Of a stretch of 64,000 nucleotides of DNA, positions 34,883 through 44,430 are shown piece by piece; within the stretch, counting starts at the first letter, position 1, and every line of letters starts with the position of its first letter. The stretch lies in NCBI RefSeq assembly GCF_013466425.1, contig NZ_CP059165.1, forward strand, positions 6,200,001 through 6,264,000. Direction: 5' to 3'. This stretch comes from Mycobacterium vicinigordonae. GTDB taxonomy: Bacteria; Actinomycetota; Actinomycetes; Mycobacteriales; Mycobacteriaceae. Under the pieces are notes generated by a model. The model searched no databases and had not been told where the DNA came from. It worked only from the letters and a program-made list of their open reading frames with translations. The translations under genes and the position numbers were made by a program.

Positions 34883-36538
34883 ATGAGCATGCTGAATCCC
34901 GGGTCCATCGTGGCGGGCTACCGGGTCGAGCGGGTACTCGGCGCGGGCGGCATGGGCGAGGTCTATCAGGTCGCCGACCCGAATTTGCCCCGCTATGCCG
35001 CACTCAAAGTGCTTCCTGTCGCGCTGTCGGACAACTCGGAATTCCGGGCCCGGTTCCTGCGGGAGGCCGATATCGCTGCGCGACTCGACCATCCCAACAT
35101 TGTGTCGATCTACGACCGGGGTCAAACCGAGCAGGGTCAGTTGTGGATTGCGATGCAGTTCGTTGACGGCACCGACGCGGCGAACGCGGTGCGGGCTGGC
35201 GCGATGACTCCCGCCCGCGCCGTGTACATCGTCGGCGAGGTCGCCAAAGCCCTCGACTACGCGCACCATCGCGGCGTGCTACACCGCGATGTCAAACCCG
35301 CCAACTTCCTGTTGTCTGGTCCAGCCGGCGGCGACGAGCGGGTCTTACTGGCCGATTTCGGGATTGCCCGCGCCTTGGGTGAGACGGGGCTGACCGGAAC
35401 CGGCGCCGGCATGGTGACGTTGTCGTATGCGGCACCCGAGGTGATCGCCGGCGGCCACGTCGACGCCCGCGCCGACCTGTATTCGCTGGGCTGCAGCTTA
35501 TTTCAATTGCTTTGTGGAACAGCACCGTTCGCGAGGGACGGCGGCGTCGCCGCGGTGGTGGCCGCGCACCTGCACGCCCCACCGCCCCGCGTGAGCGAGC
35601 GGGTACCGGGTCTGCCGTCGGGGATGGATGCGGTTATCGCGACGGCACTGGCCAAGGATCCGGCGCACCGCTACACATCGGCGCGACAATTAGCCGCCGC
35701 GGCGGCCGCTGCGCTTCATCCGGTGTTGCCCGCGGTTCACCCGGGCCCGGCCGTGGCTTATCCGGTCCCAGCCGCACCGCGCGACCCGGGGCGACGCAAC
35801 CTCATCCTCGCGGCAGTTGTCGGCCTTTCCGTTATGGCCGCCGCGGTCGCCTTAGCGGTGACCATGATCGTTCGCTCCCCAGCGCCGCGTTCGGCGGCCC
35901 CGCCCTCGTCGGCCACTCCAAGGACATCGACGAGCACGACGCCCGCTACACCCGCCGCGGCGCCACCGGCGGCGGTGTCGGCGCTGCCGGGCTTGCTATT
36001 GCCGCCCGACCAGATCGCCAGCCTGCTGGGCGTGCGAACCATGACCGTGTCCGACTCGTCGTCGCACGGCTTCACCGACGACACCCCCTACATATCGGAC
36101 AAGGAGTGCACTGGACCGTACGCACCGGCAGACCAGGGCGCCTTCGGCCGATCCGGGTCGGTTGGAGCGCAGCTGCAGCTACTGAGCAACCCCGACGGCC
36201 CCAACGCCGTGGAACAGGCCGTCATCGCGTTTCCTAGCGCCGCCGCCGCCCAGCAGGTCCTCGCCGAGCAACAGCGGCAATGGTCGGCGTGCTCCGGGCG
36301 CACCTTCACTGTCACCACTCCCAACGAGACCCCTACCCCCTGGACTTTCGGCCCGCTGACCACCCCCGGCGGCACGCTGGTGATGAGCTTCACCTCTCAG
36401 GTGCGCAGTTCCGTCAGTTGCCAACGGGCCATGGCCGCCCGCAACAACGTCATCGTCGACGTAGCGGCCAACGGATTCGACGTGGGCAACCACGGCGTAG
36501 ACGTGCTGAACGCGATCGTCGCGAAGGTACCTTCGTAG
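34883..36538 (+). CDS. Receptor Ser/Thr protein kinase, PknJ/PknH type (copy 2)
   Basis: A 551-residue paralogue of the preceding kinase, 11 bases downstream. Catalytic residues are intact: Lys42 (ALKVL), Asp136 (LHRDVKPAN) and Asp158 (ADFGIARAL). A membrane helix lies at about 306-330 and the PknH_C-type sensor domain at about 368-551. Three of the four sensor cysteines of copy 1 are kept (409, 470, 513); the fourth is replaced (Asn530 at the matching place), so one cysteine is unpaired. A second ATG at 34889 aligns better with the start of copy 1 and may be the true start. The pair most likely arose by tandem duplication and shares a transcript. Confidence 0.9.
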   Translation: MSMLNPGSIVAGYRVERVLGAGGMGEVYQVADPNLPRYAALKVLPVALSDNSEFRARFLREADIAARLDHPNIVSIYDRGQTEQGQLWIAMQFVDGTDAANAVRAGAMTPARAVYIVGEVAKALDYAHHRGVLHRDVKPANFLLSGPAGGDERVLLADFGIARALGETGLTGTGAGMVTLSYAAPEVIAGGHVDARADLYSLGCSLFQLLCGTAPFARDGGVAAVVAAHLHAPPPRVSERVPGLPSGMDAVIATALAKDPAHRYTSARQLAAAAAAALHPVLPAVHPGPAVAYPVPAAPRDPGRRNLILAAVVGLSVMAAAVALAVTMIVRSPAPRSAAPPSSATPRTSTSTTPATPAAAPPAAVSALPGLLLPPDQIASLLGVRTMTVSDSSSHGFTDDTPYISDKECTGPYAPADQGAFGRSGSVGAQLQLLSNPDGPNAVEQAVIAFPSAAAAQQVLAEQQRQWSACSGRTFTVTTPNETPTPWTFGPLTTPGGTLVMSFTSQVRSSVSCQRAMAARNNVIVDVAANGFDVGNHGVDVLNAIVAKVPS

Positions 36539-36569
36539 CAGGGAATTTTTGCGTTCTAGAATCCGGAAA

Positions 36570-36815
36570 ATGGATGCGTTGATCATCGGCAAAGTGCTGC
36601 TGCTGGGGTTCATCATCGTGGGTTGCGGCATCGTGATCAGCGCTTACGTGCGTAGGCGCCGCGCTGGAGTGCGGCCATGGCGAAATCCATACGCTGCGCC
36701 GTACCTCGACATCTACGACGGCGGGCGGCCCCCGATGCCGCCGCCACCTCCGGCCATCACCGAACCCGGGTGCGACGACGAGGCGCCCCCGCACGACCCC
36801 GGAAGACGTGGCTAA
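36570..36815 (+). CDS. Small single-pass membrane protein, unknown function
   Basis: An 81-residue protein: MDALIIGKVLLLGFIIVGCG forms one membrane helix (about 3-24), then a basic patch (VRRRRAGVRPWRNP) and a Pro-rich acidic tail (MPPPPPAITEPG). The positive-inside rule suggests the tail is cytosolic. It starts 31 bases after the second kinase and could be co-transcribed with it. I chose ATG 36570 over the in-frame TTG at 36549. I do not recognise a family. Confidence 0.6.
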   Translation: MDALIIGKVLLLGFIIVGCGIVISAYVRRRRAGVRPWRNPYAAPYLDIYDGGRPPMPPPPPAITEPGCDDEAPPHDPGRRG

Positions 36816-36864
36816 CCGACCGCACACTCCGCGGCCCAGGCGGGATCGGCCACCCGGCGCCCAG

Positions 36865-38706
36865 TCACAGTCTTATCGGGACATGCTTTTCCGCGCACGC
36901 GTCGACTACCGCGGTGACCACGTCCGGTGCCAGTAGCGTCTGCAGGTCCTCGACTGTGACAGACCCTTTCGCGCTGCGGTTCTGTGCGGCCACCCGCGAA
37001 TCCCGCAGCCGCTCAGCCCGTTCCACCACATTGCGGGCAAACCGACCGTTGTGCATGACGTCGATGCCGTGCGTGCCGTCCGGCGCGTGGTAGTCGCCCA
37101 GCACTGTGCAGGCCGTTTTCAAAGCCGCCGCAGCCTCGGGTGCGATCACAGTTGCCCGCGGCTCGCCGTAGCGCACCGCGATCTCCACTAGCTCATCCGG
37201 TGTGTAGGACTCGAAGCGAAGCTTGCGGTTGAAGCGGCCGGCCAGACCCGGGTTCACAGTAAGGAATTCGTCGACTTCCTTCTCGTATCCCGCACCGATG
37301 AAACAGAAGTCGAATCGGTGCACCTCCAGCGCGACCAGCAACTGGTTGACCGCCTCCATGCCGATCATGTCGGGACGCCCGTCTTGGTGCCTCTCCACCA
37401 GCGAGTAGAACTCGTCCATAAACAGAATGCGCCCCAAGGACCGATTGATAAGTTCGTTGGTCTTCGGTCCCGACGCCCCGATGTGCTCGCCGCAGAAGTC
37501 CGCCCGTTTGACCTCGACGATCTCGGGATGCCGCACGATTCCGAGCCCGGCGTAGATCTTGCCCAAAGCTGCTGCGGTGGTGGTCTTCCCGGTCCCGGGT
37601 GGTCCCACCAACAGCATGTGGTTGGTTTGATTGGCAACCGGCAGGCCCGCCGCCAGCCGCAGGGCGCGCACCTCGATCTGGTCTTCGAGCTCGGCTACCG
37701 CCCGTTTGACGTCGGCCAGCCCGACCTGGTTGTCCAGCAGCGCACGTCCTTGCGCCAGCAGCTCATTGCGCCGCTCCTCGTTTTCAGCCTCGGAGCGCTG
37801 CGTGGCCGAACGCTGAGTGTTGACGTCCCATTTATCTGTCCGGGTGGCGATGGCATCCTCGTCGGTGATCACCAGCTGCAGACCGGAGTCGGCCAGCGCC
37901 TGCTTGGCCGCGTCCATCAGCGCGCCGTTGATGGTCGCCCGGGACAGCCACACCTGGGCCTGGTGTTCATCGCCGAGATGGCGGTGTGCCATTCCGCGGA
38001 TGTAGGCCAAATCCGCTGCGATCAAGGGGAACTCGATGGCCTCGATGGCCGCCGCGGTCAACTGACGGCGTGCCTGGGTCGCGCTGGGATGGTGGGCTCG
38101 CACTTCAACCCGGTCAGCCCATTCCAGGGCGACCCGCGCCTGCCCGAGGTGGGCCGCAGCGTGCGCGGCCAGCGCACAGGTCGCCGCCGTGACAGCCGAC
38201 ATGATGATGGCCTGCGGGGGCAGGATCGCGGCCGCGACCGAGATCACGTCCGGCCAGCGCTGCGTGGCGAACATCAGGTAGGCCTCCAGATGCTGCTGCC
38301 ACTGGTGGTTCTCCCAGGCATCCAGCAGGGCCGGATCCGCGAGCAGCGTCTCGGCTTTCCCGTACTGCCGGTGGTCAATGAGAGCGCCCGCCAACGCCAG
38401 CCCGGCATGTGAGGCCTCGGTCACCGAGATCGACAGGTAAGGACCCGCCTTGACGGGCGCCGAGAGCCGCACACCGATCCGGTTCGTCTCCCGATGCAAC
38501 CGCGACCCGTAGGCATACAGCTGCTGCACCGTCGGCAGGGACTCGTCGCCGGCCGCGATCAGCCCCAGCCACGCGTCGGCCATCGACGGGTCAATCTCGG
38601 TGGCCTCTCGAAATCGCGTCCTGGCCCCCGCTATGTCGTCATGCAGCAACGCCATGGCCTGGTCGAACCGTTTGCGGGCGGCGCCCACGCTGGTGCTGCT
38701 GGTCAT
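36865..38706 (-). CDS. eccA2: EccA2, AAA+ ATPase of ESX-2
   Basis: A 613-residue protein matching Mtb EccA2 (Rv3884c, 619 residues). The N-terminal helical (TPR-like) part spans about 1-290, and the CbbX-type AAA+ domain has Walker A GPPGTGKT at 368-375, Walker B ILFMDEFYSL and the arginine-finger region NPGLAGRFNRKLRF. Expected role: cytosolic ATPase that frees cargo from EspG2. ATG 38706 overlaps the eccE2 stop in ATGA. In H37Rv its 3' end faces mycP1 directly; here a foreign-looking segment separates them. Confidence 0.93.
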   Translation of the reverse strand: MTSSTSVGAARKRFDQAMALLHDDIAGARTRFREATEIDPSMADAWLGLIAAGDESLPTVQQLYAYGSRLHRETNRIGVRLSAPVKAGPYLSISVTEASHAGLALAGALIDHRQYGKAETLLADPALLDAWENHQWQQHLEAYLMFATQRWPDVISVAAAILPPQAIIMSAVTAATCALAAHAAAHLGQARVALEWADRVEVRAHHPSATQARRQLTAAAIEAIEFPLIAADLAYIRGMAHRHLGDEHQAQVWLSRATINGALMDAAKQALADSGLQLVITDEDAIATRTDKWDVNTQRSATQRSEAENEERRNELLAQGRALLDNQVGLADVKRAVAELEDQIEVRALRLAAGLPVANQTNHMLLVGPPGTGKTTTAAALGKIYAGLGIVRHPEIVEVKRADFCGEHIGASGPKTNELINRSLGRILFMDEFYSLVERHQDGRPDMIGMEAVNQLLVALEVHRFDFCFIGAGYEKEVDEFLTVNPGLAGRFNRKLRFESYTPDELVEIAVRYGEPRATVIAPEAAAALKTACTVLGDYHAPDGTHGIDVMHNGRFARNVVERAERLRDSRVAAQNRSAKGSVTVEDLQTLLAPDVVTAVVDACAEKHVPIRL

Positions 38707-40241
38707 GAAACGTCCACCGGTTCTAGGTCACCGCTGCGCAAGCTCACCGGCTCGGTTGATACATAACGGTTTTCAGCCCGGAACAGCTCGATTTCGACGG
38801 TGTGTGACTGCCCGGCGGCGAGCACCTCGACGGTCCCCGCGCCGTTCTGAGTGATGAGGACACTGGCAAAACCGCGGTAGGCGACGTCTCGCTCCCCCAC
38901 GGATATCACCGTGTTCGGGCGCGGTGTGGGAGTAACCGTCCCATCCACCACACTGACGGTGGTTCCGGCGATCGGCTTCGCGGCGTCGGTCACCGCGACG
39001 TCGGGCATCCGAACACTGGCCCAGCGCTCAAGATTTCGGGTGTGCACCGTAATCCGTTCCCCGGTACCCGCCAATCGCACCACGATCCGTTTGGCCAGCG
39101 CGTCGTCGGCGGCGATATGTACGCGACTGAACTCACCCGGATCGTCCAGCGGCAACATCAGCCGATTACCAGCTCCGACCTTGCCCAGCAGCACGCCGGA
39201 CGGGCCGACCGCAACCACTACCGATTCGGTCAGCAAGCCGCGACGGACGCCGCGCAACTGCGGCAGCGGCCCACACAAACTGGCGACGACGGCGTCCGCC
39301 TGCTCTCCGGGCAACGTTTGCAGTAGCGTGCTCGGCGGTGCGGTTGGTGGTTGGGCACTTCGCACCGTCAGCGTCGCCGCGACACCCCCGTCTGCGAAAA
39401 GGGTTATGTTCTGCGTGATTCCGTCAACCCGCAGCATCCAAGCCTGTGCCAGCGCCGCGGAGGTGATGCCTTCGGGCCGGTACCAATAGGTGGTCAGCCA
39501 ACCTCCGTCCGCGCGCACACAGCGCCACCGGCGGTTCCCGACGTGCAGCGCCGACCGCCCCAGCCTGCGCTCCAATTCGACGATGTCGGTGGCGGTTGCC
39601 ACCTTGGCCCGGACTCCTTGTTGGCGCATGGCCGCGCTGATCCGCTGCGCGACCGCCAACGTCGCAGTGCCGATCGACGAACGACATTGCAACGCCTCGA
39701 TATTGGCCAGGACGGCTACCCGCACGATCACCCACGTCTCACGCTGCCCGGCGTACGGCGGAGTGCCCAGTAGCGTGTCGTATACCCGGGGATAGTCTCC
39801 CGTGCTTCGACGTCGAGCACCGGTGCTAACCACACTCAACGAGTCGACGTGCAGGCCCAGGCTTTGCCGCATCAGCGGCTGCAAATCACGGATATCGAAG
39901 GCATTTTCGGTGTGGGTCGAGGTGGACCCGGTGAACAGGGACGCGGCATGCGGCTTGCCGAGGAGTTGCACCGCAGCAACCGCGACACCGTCTTGGAACC
40001 GCACGCCACCGCCGGCGCGGTCGTTGGCGACGGTGCGCGGATCGGCCAAGGTGATGGGTCGGTGTCGCCGGAGCCACAACAGTAGCCACCCCCATCCGGT
40101 CCGGCCGCGCCACCGCGGGACACAGACCGCGGTCGCGATCACCGAACACGCTGTGGCACAGACGTATCCGCTGGCAGCGAGTCCGGCCAGGAATGCCGCG
40201 AAGACGGCGGCAATAATGCTCAACCTGGTGGCGGCCGTCAT
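38703..40241 (-). CDS. eccE2: EccE2, ESX-2 membrane complex component
   Basis: A 512-residue protein matching Mtb EccE2 (Rv3885c, about 537 residues). Two hydrophobic helices lie within the first 45 residues (LSIIAAVFAAFLAGLAASG and the following YVCATACSVIATAVCV), then a large cytosolic domain. It overlaps mycP2 and eccA2 by four bases each, so the whole set is one operon. Confidence 0.9.
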   Translation of the reverse strand: MTAATRLSIIAAVFAAFLAGLAASGYVCATACSVIATAVCVPRWRGRTGWGWLLLWLRRHRPITLADPRTVANDRAGGGVRFQDGVAVAAVQLLGKPHAASLFTGSTSTHTENAFDIRDLQPLMRQSLGLHVDSLSVVSTGARRRSTGDYPRVYDTLLGTPPYAGQRETWVIVRVAVLANIEALQCRSSIGTATLAVAQRISAAMRQQGVRAKVATATDIVELERRLGRSALHVGNRRWRCVRADGGWLTTYWYRPEGITSAALAQAWMLRVDGITQNITLFADGGVAATLTVRSAQPPTAPPSTLLQTLPGEQADAVVASLCGPLPQLRGVRRGLLTESVVVAVGPSGVLLGKVGAGNRLMLPLDDPGEFSRVHIAADDALAKRIVVRLAGTGERITVHTRNLERWASVRMPDVAVTDAAKPIAGTTVSVVDGTVTPTPRPNTVISVGERDVAYRGFASVLITQNGAGTVEVLAAGQSHTVEIELFRAENRYVSTEPVSLRSGDLEPVDVS

Positions 40242-41869
40242 CGTTCCCGCCGCGCTCGGGCGACCAGGGAGGCCAGGGTGGTGGCCAGCACGACGACCCC
40301 GGCGAAAATCAGTGCGATGTTGCGGGCGCGGTGGTCCGGCGGGGGCGGCGGCGCGGCGGGTGTGATCACCCGACTGTGCGCCCCGGGCGCAAGCCGGTCC
40401 CCTACCGGCACATCGAATGTCAGCGCGGCCACTGGATCCACGACGCCGTAACCGACTTGGTTGTCCGTGCCGCGCGGCGGGTTGTGCGCAGTCTGCAAGA
40501 TACGGTTGATGATCTGATGCGCCGAGAGCTCGGGGTACTTGGCTCGCACCAACGCGGCGACGCCGCTAACATAGGCAGCCGAGAAGCTGGTGCCCCAGAT
40601 GGGCATGTTCTTCTCGCCCGGATGAATCGGCGGGTAGGCGTTGACCGGCCCACCCGTTTGCGGGGACAACCCCATGATGCCTACGCCCGGGGCCGCGGCA
40701 GCCACCCACGGCCCAGCCAGGCTCTTGGCGATGGGTAATCCCGTATTATCCACCGCCCCAACCGATAAGACGTAGTCGGAGAACCAGGAGGGCGACGAGA
40801 CTGTCTTCACCTGATGCCAGTCCCGCGGGTCGGCGGCGCTCAACGGGTCGAAAGACGGATTCTGCGCGCAACCGTCTTCGCTGTCATTACCGGCTGCGGC
40901 GACGATCACCGCGTCCTTGACGGTGGCTGCGTACCAGACGGCGGCGCCGATGGAGGCCTGGTCGAGCGGATCGGCGGCCGCAACGCAGGATGTCACGCTG
41001 ATATTTATCACCTTGGCGCCCATGTTGGCGGCGTGCACGATGGCGGTGGCGAGCGACGCGAGCGAGCCGGCCTTCTTGCGGACCTCCGAATCGCCAGGGC
41101 CGGGGTTGACTGGTTCGAAGGCCCGGGACGACTGACGGATGGAGATGATCACGGCGTGCGGTGCCACGCCGACCACGCCGTCGGGTGCCCCGGGCGCCGG
41201 ACCGGGCACCTCCGGGACATCGGGGCTGGCGGGATCACCCGGCCCGTTGGAAGGTTCGTCGGGCGGCGGCGCCGCGGGTGGTGGCGGTTTCGTTTCGGTG
41301 ACCGTGACCGGGGTAGGTGGTGGCGGGGGTGCTGGTGGGGGTGGGGTCCCGCCGGGCGGGGGTGGCCCGGAGTCGACGGGCACCGGGCCGGCCGGCGGTG
41401 GAAAGGCGGGGGCGCTCGGCATCGGAGCCGGCATCGGACTGCCTTGCGGCGCAGCGCCTATCACCGACGCCACGATCGTGCCGTGCGCATCACAATCCAT
41501 CAACCCGTCACCACTCATGATGTAGTCGCCCCCGGCCACCACCCGTAGCCGAGGGCTGGGGTTGATCCCGGTGTCAATGACCGCTACCGGAACCCCGTTG
41601 CCGGTCGAGTACTGCCATGCCTTGCTGATATTGAGCATGGTGAAACCGGGCGCGGTGGCGGCCACGTTCGGATCGGCGACAGTGATGGTGCGGGCGCACA
41701 TATTGCTTTGCCGCATCGGTTGGTCCGGGCCCGGCTTTCCGTCCGGCGGTACCCGGCTGGGATCGATGGTGGGTTGCGGAATCGCCAGTGCCGCCGGCAC
41801 ATTAGCTGACAGGGCAACTGCCGACACTACCAGCGCCACTACCAGAAGCCGTCCGCCAATGGCCTTCAT
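40238..41869 (-). CDS. mycP2: Mycosin-2, ESX-2 subtilisin-like membrane protease
   Basis: A 543-residue mycosin matching Mtb MycP2 (Rv3886c, about 550 residues). A signal peptide covers about 1-29; the catalytic triad is Asp99 (VAVIDTG), His129 (DCDAHGT) and Ser428 (WGTSFSA) with oxyanion Asn328. Residues about 140-230 are a proline-rich loop inserted between the His and the rest of the protease core. A C-terminal membrane helix lies at about 516-536. ATG 41869 overlaps the eccD2 stop in ATGA. The protease looks intact although the locus lacks EccB2 and EccC2. Confidence 0.93.
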   Translation of the reverse strand: MKAIGGRLLVVALVVSAVALSANVPAALAIPQPTIDPSRVPPDGKPGPDQPMRQSNMCARTITVADPNVAATAPGFTMLNISKAWQYSTGNGVPVAVIDTGINPSPRLRVVAGGDYIMSGDGLMDCDAHGTIVASVIGAAPQGSPMPAPMPSAPAFPPPAGPVPVDSGPPPPGGTPPPPAPPPPPTPVTVTETKPPPPAAPPPDEPSNGPGDPASPDVPEVPGPAPGAPDGVVGVAPHAVIISIRQSSRAFEPVNPGPGDSEVRKKAGSLASLATAIVHAANMGAKVINISVTSCVAAADPLDQASIGAAVWYAATVKDAVIVAAAGNDSEDGCAQNPSFDPLSAADPRDWHQVKTVSSPSWFSDYVLSVGAVDNTGLPIAKSLAGPWVAAAAPGVGIMGLSPQTGGPVNAYPPIHPGEKNMPIWGTSFSAAYVSGVAALVRAKYPELSAHQIINRILQTAHNPPRGTDNQVGYGVVDPVAALTFDVPVGDRLAPGAHSRVITPAAPPPPPDHRARNIALIFAGVVVLATTLASLVARARRER

Positions 41870-43368
41870 CTCATCCGCACCCAGGTGAACAATCCGCCTA
41901 TCCAGGCGGCCAGTGGCAACGCCGCGATAATGGCTGCGATCTCCACCCATTCGGCGGCCATGCGCACCAGCGGCGTGAACCTCGTGATCGGCACCAGCAG
42001 CGACGCCAACAGCCCCGCGCCGGCGAAAGCTGTCAAAGCTACCGCAGCACACAGCAACGCCATCTCGTTTGAAGATGCTTGGTGCACAACATATTTGATG
42101 ACACCGGTGCACGCGGCAACCGCGGCGCCACTCACCAGTGCAACCGCCTGGCGCTTGTCGGCGAAGGCCCGCCCCCGGCTGATGAAAATCACCACGAACA
42201 GCCCACCCAGCACCGCGGCCGCGGTGCCACGGTCGCGCCCGGGCATCAGGGTGGCCCACACCGCAACCGGCAGCGCCACAGCGGCGCCCACGCAAATGCC
42301 GGTCAACACGTTGTTAGCGCGGATGGCCACCGCGGCGATCTGCGCACCGCGCGGCGTGGTGTCGGGAATCGCATCGTCCGCGCCGCCCTCAGTGCCGTCG
42401 CTCACCGGAGAGACGGCGTCAACCGGCATGCCGTCGGCGCGCCTGAACAGATCGCGGCCGGTGATCGAACCGAAGTACGGCGGCCGGATGCGGGCGGCCC
42501 AGAGCGCGAAGGTCGGGGCCAATGTCAAAACGAGCAGCAGGATTACCAGGGTGCACATTCCCAGCCACTGGGCCGGGATCGGCCACCACATCCGTGGCGC
42601 AGCCACGCTCACCCCAAGGGCACACATCGTGACCACCGCCGCCGCCGCATCGATATGGCGCCGAGTCACCGTCGCGAGGCCACACGTCAGCACCGCGGCC
42701 GCCAATGCGGCGATGAAGACGTGTGCCGAACCCATCTTTCCTGGCGCACTGGCGCCCAGGCCCACCGCGACAAGGGGCACGGCCAGCCAGCCGAACCCGT
42801 CGAGCATGTCCGTCCGGCGGGGCCACCACTGCCACGCCGCGAGTGCGCCGCCCGCGACCACGAGTCCCGCTCCGCCCGTGACCAGGCCGGGCAACAGCGA
42901 GTCGGTTGCGATACGTTGTCGCACAGCCAATCCCAGGATCGTGACAACGACGAATGCGACGATTGCCAGTGCGGTGTGTGCGGCTGTCTGGACGGTGACC
43001 GGTTCGAAGAGCTTTTTGCCTATCCGCGCCAGGCCGGTGGACAGCGACTCGTATTGGGGCTCGAACGATTCGCCCTCGGTGGCGGGTACCAGGGTAAGGG
43101 TGGCGCCGTCTTCCACACCGAGTTCGTCGAGGGTCTTGGTGATGTCGAGGCGCACCCCGTTGGCTTTATGTAGTTCGTATCCGACACCGGTTTCGAGCCC
43201 GGGCAGGCCACGGCGCTTGAGTTCGTCGTGCACCAGTTCGACGACGTTGTCGACGAACACCTCGATCGGTACGGAGGCCGGGTACACCTGCGAGAGCAGG
43301 TGTTCGCCGCAGACAACAGCTACCGCGCAACGGGCAGGAAACGAGACCTTGCCAACCAGAGAGGTCAT
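41866..43368 (-). CDS. eccD2: EccD2, multi-spanning ESX-2 membrane component
   Basis: A 500-residue protein matching Mtb EccD2 (Rv3887c, 509 residues). An N-terminal ubiquitin-like domain (CAVAVVCGEHLLSQVYPASV) of about 100 residues is followed by about eleven membrane helices from residue 125 on. It starts directly after the stop of the MinD-like ATPase and overlaps mycP2 by four bases. Confidence 0.92.
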   Translation of the reverse strand: MTSLVGKVSFPARCAVAVVCGEHLLSQVYPASVPIEVFVDNVVELVHDELKRRGLPGLETGVGYELHKANGVRLDITKTLDELGVEDGATLTLVPATEGESFEPQYESLSTGLARIGKKLFEPVTVQTAAHTALAIVAFVVVTILGLAVRQRIATDSLLPGLVTGGAGLVVAGGALAAWQWWPRRTDMLDGFGWLAVPLVAVGLGASAPGKMGSAHVFIAALAAAVLTCGLATVTRRHIDAAAAVVTMCALGVSVAAPRMWWPIPAQWLGMCTLVILLLVLTLAPTFALWAARIRPPYFGSITGRDLFRRADGMPVDAVSPVSDGTEGGADDAIPDTTPRGAQIAAVAIRANNVLTGICVGAAVALPVAVWATLMPGRDRGTAAAVLGGLFVVIFISRGRAFADKRQAVALVSGAAVAACTGVIKYVVHQASSNEMALLCAAVALTAFAGAGLLASLLVPITRFTPLVRMAAEWVEIAAIIAALPLAAWIGGLFTWVRMR

Positions 43369-44394
43369 TTACCGGGGCCTGTCGGCGTCCGGAATGTACT
43401 TGTCGGCCAGGGCCGCGACGATCTCGAACAACTGCAGACGCGACTTCTTCTTCAGTTCGTGGCGGGTGTCGATGATCCCGCCCTTGGCGAGGTACGGGTC
43501 ATACGGCATGAACTCGACCGTTGCGCCGGATTGCTTGAAACGCTCGGTGAGGTACGCGCGGGCGTCGGGGTCGTACTTGTCGCGACTGTCGTTGAGGATC
43601 ACGGTGCTTCGCGACACCAGTTCGTGGTATCCCATCGACCGCAACAGATCGATAGCGCGGGTCACCGGCAGGGAGGTGTCAGCGGTCAGACCTGAGACGA
43701 ACACCAGCGCGTCACAGGCGTCGAGCACCGCCTTCATCACCGGGTGCTCGATGTCGTCGGAGGTGTCCACCACGATGACGGTGTGGGTGCGGCGCAGCCG
43801 CGACAGCACTCCGGTGAACATCGATGGAACCAGCGGTCGCGGCTGGTCGGATGCTCGGTTACCCGCCAGCACATCGAGACCGATGCTGTTCTGCCCCAAG
43901 TGCTCTCGGATATCCGCGTAGCCTTGGACGTCGGTGTCGTTAAGTACCGCCGAGTAGTCCCCCGGCGGGGACTCGTCGATCCGTCCGGCCAGTGTGCCGA
44001 ATCCAGGAGCGGCGTCGATCGCAACGACGTTGTCGGGTCGGCATTCTCGGAAGACGCCCCCGATGCACGCGGTCATCGTGGTCTTTCCGACGCCACCTTT
44101 ACCCGAAACCACCCCGATCACATACTGTTTGCGGATATGGCGCCTGATCCGGTCTTGAAGTTCGCGATGGTGTCGTTCGGCCGGTGATTCGCCGAGGTTG
44201 ACCGTCTTGAATGACAAGTTGTACAGGAACTTTCGCCAACCCGACCCGGGTGGGATCTTCCGCGGCGCGACCATGTCGGAAATCCGCAGCGTGCCCGATA
44301 CGGATTCCTGGTGCGCGACACGCGCAGCGGGGACGTCCCGTTGCGTGATTCCCGCCTGTTCGACATGAGGGGCAGCATTCCACGGGTTCGTCAC
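43369..44394 (-). CDS. MinD/ParA-like ATPase of the ESX-2 locus (Rv3888c-like)
   Basis: A 341-residue cytosolic ATPase with deviant Walker A KGGVGKT at 99-105 and the core VVAIDAAPGFGTLAGRID. It matches Rv3888c and belongs to the same group as EspI and the Rv3860-like protein, but without their long proline tract. A role in regulating or energising ESX-2 is inferred from position only. The start is GTG 44394. It is adjacent to eccD2 with no gap. Confidence 0.88.
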   Translation of the reverse strand: MTNPWNAAPHVEQAGITQRDVPAARVAHQESVSGTLRISDMVAPRKIPPGSGWRKFLYNLSFKTVNLGESPAERHHRELQDRIRRHIRKQYVIGVVSGKGGVGKTTMTACIGGVFRECRPDNVVAIDAAPGFGTLAGRIDESPPGDYSAVLNDTDVQGYADIREHLGQNSIGLDVLAGNRASDQPRPLVPSMFTGVLSRLRRTHTVIVVDTSDDIEHPVMKAVLDACDALVFVSGLTADTSLPVTRAIDLLRSMGYHELVSRSTVILNDSRDKYDPDARAYLTERFKQSGATVEFMPYDPYLAKGGIIDTRHELKKKSRLQLFEIVAALADKYIPDADRPR

Positions 44395-44430
44395 GACGCA
44401 ACTTCCAACACTTCGATCGACACCTCTCGA

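Noticed and set aside
41885..43921. 678-codon plus-strand frame opposite eccD2 and the MinD-like ATPase
   Set aside because: Ala/Thr/Ser/Arg-rich shadow spanning two well-supported minus-strand genes.
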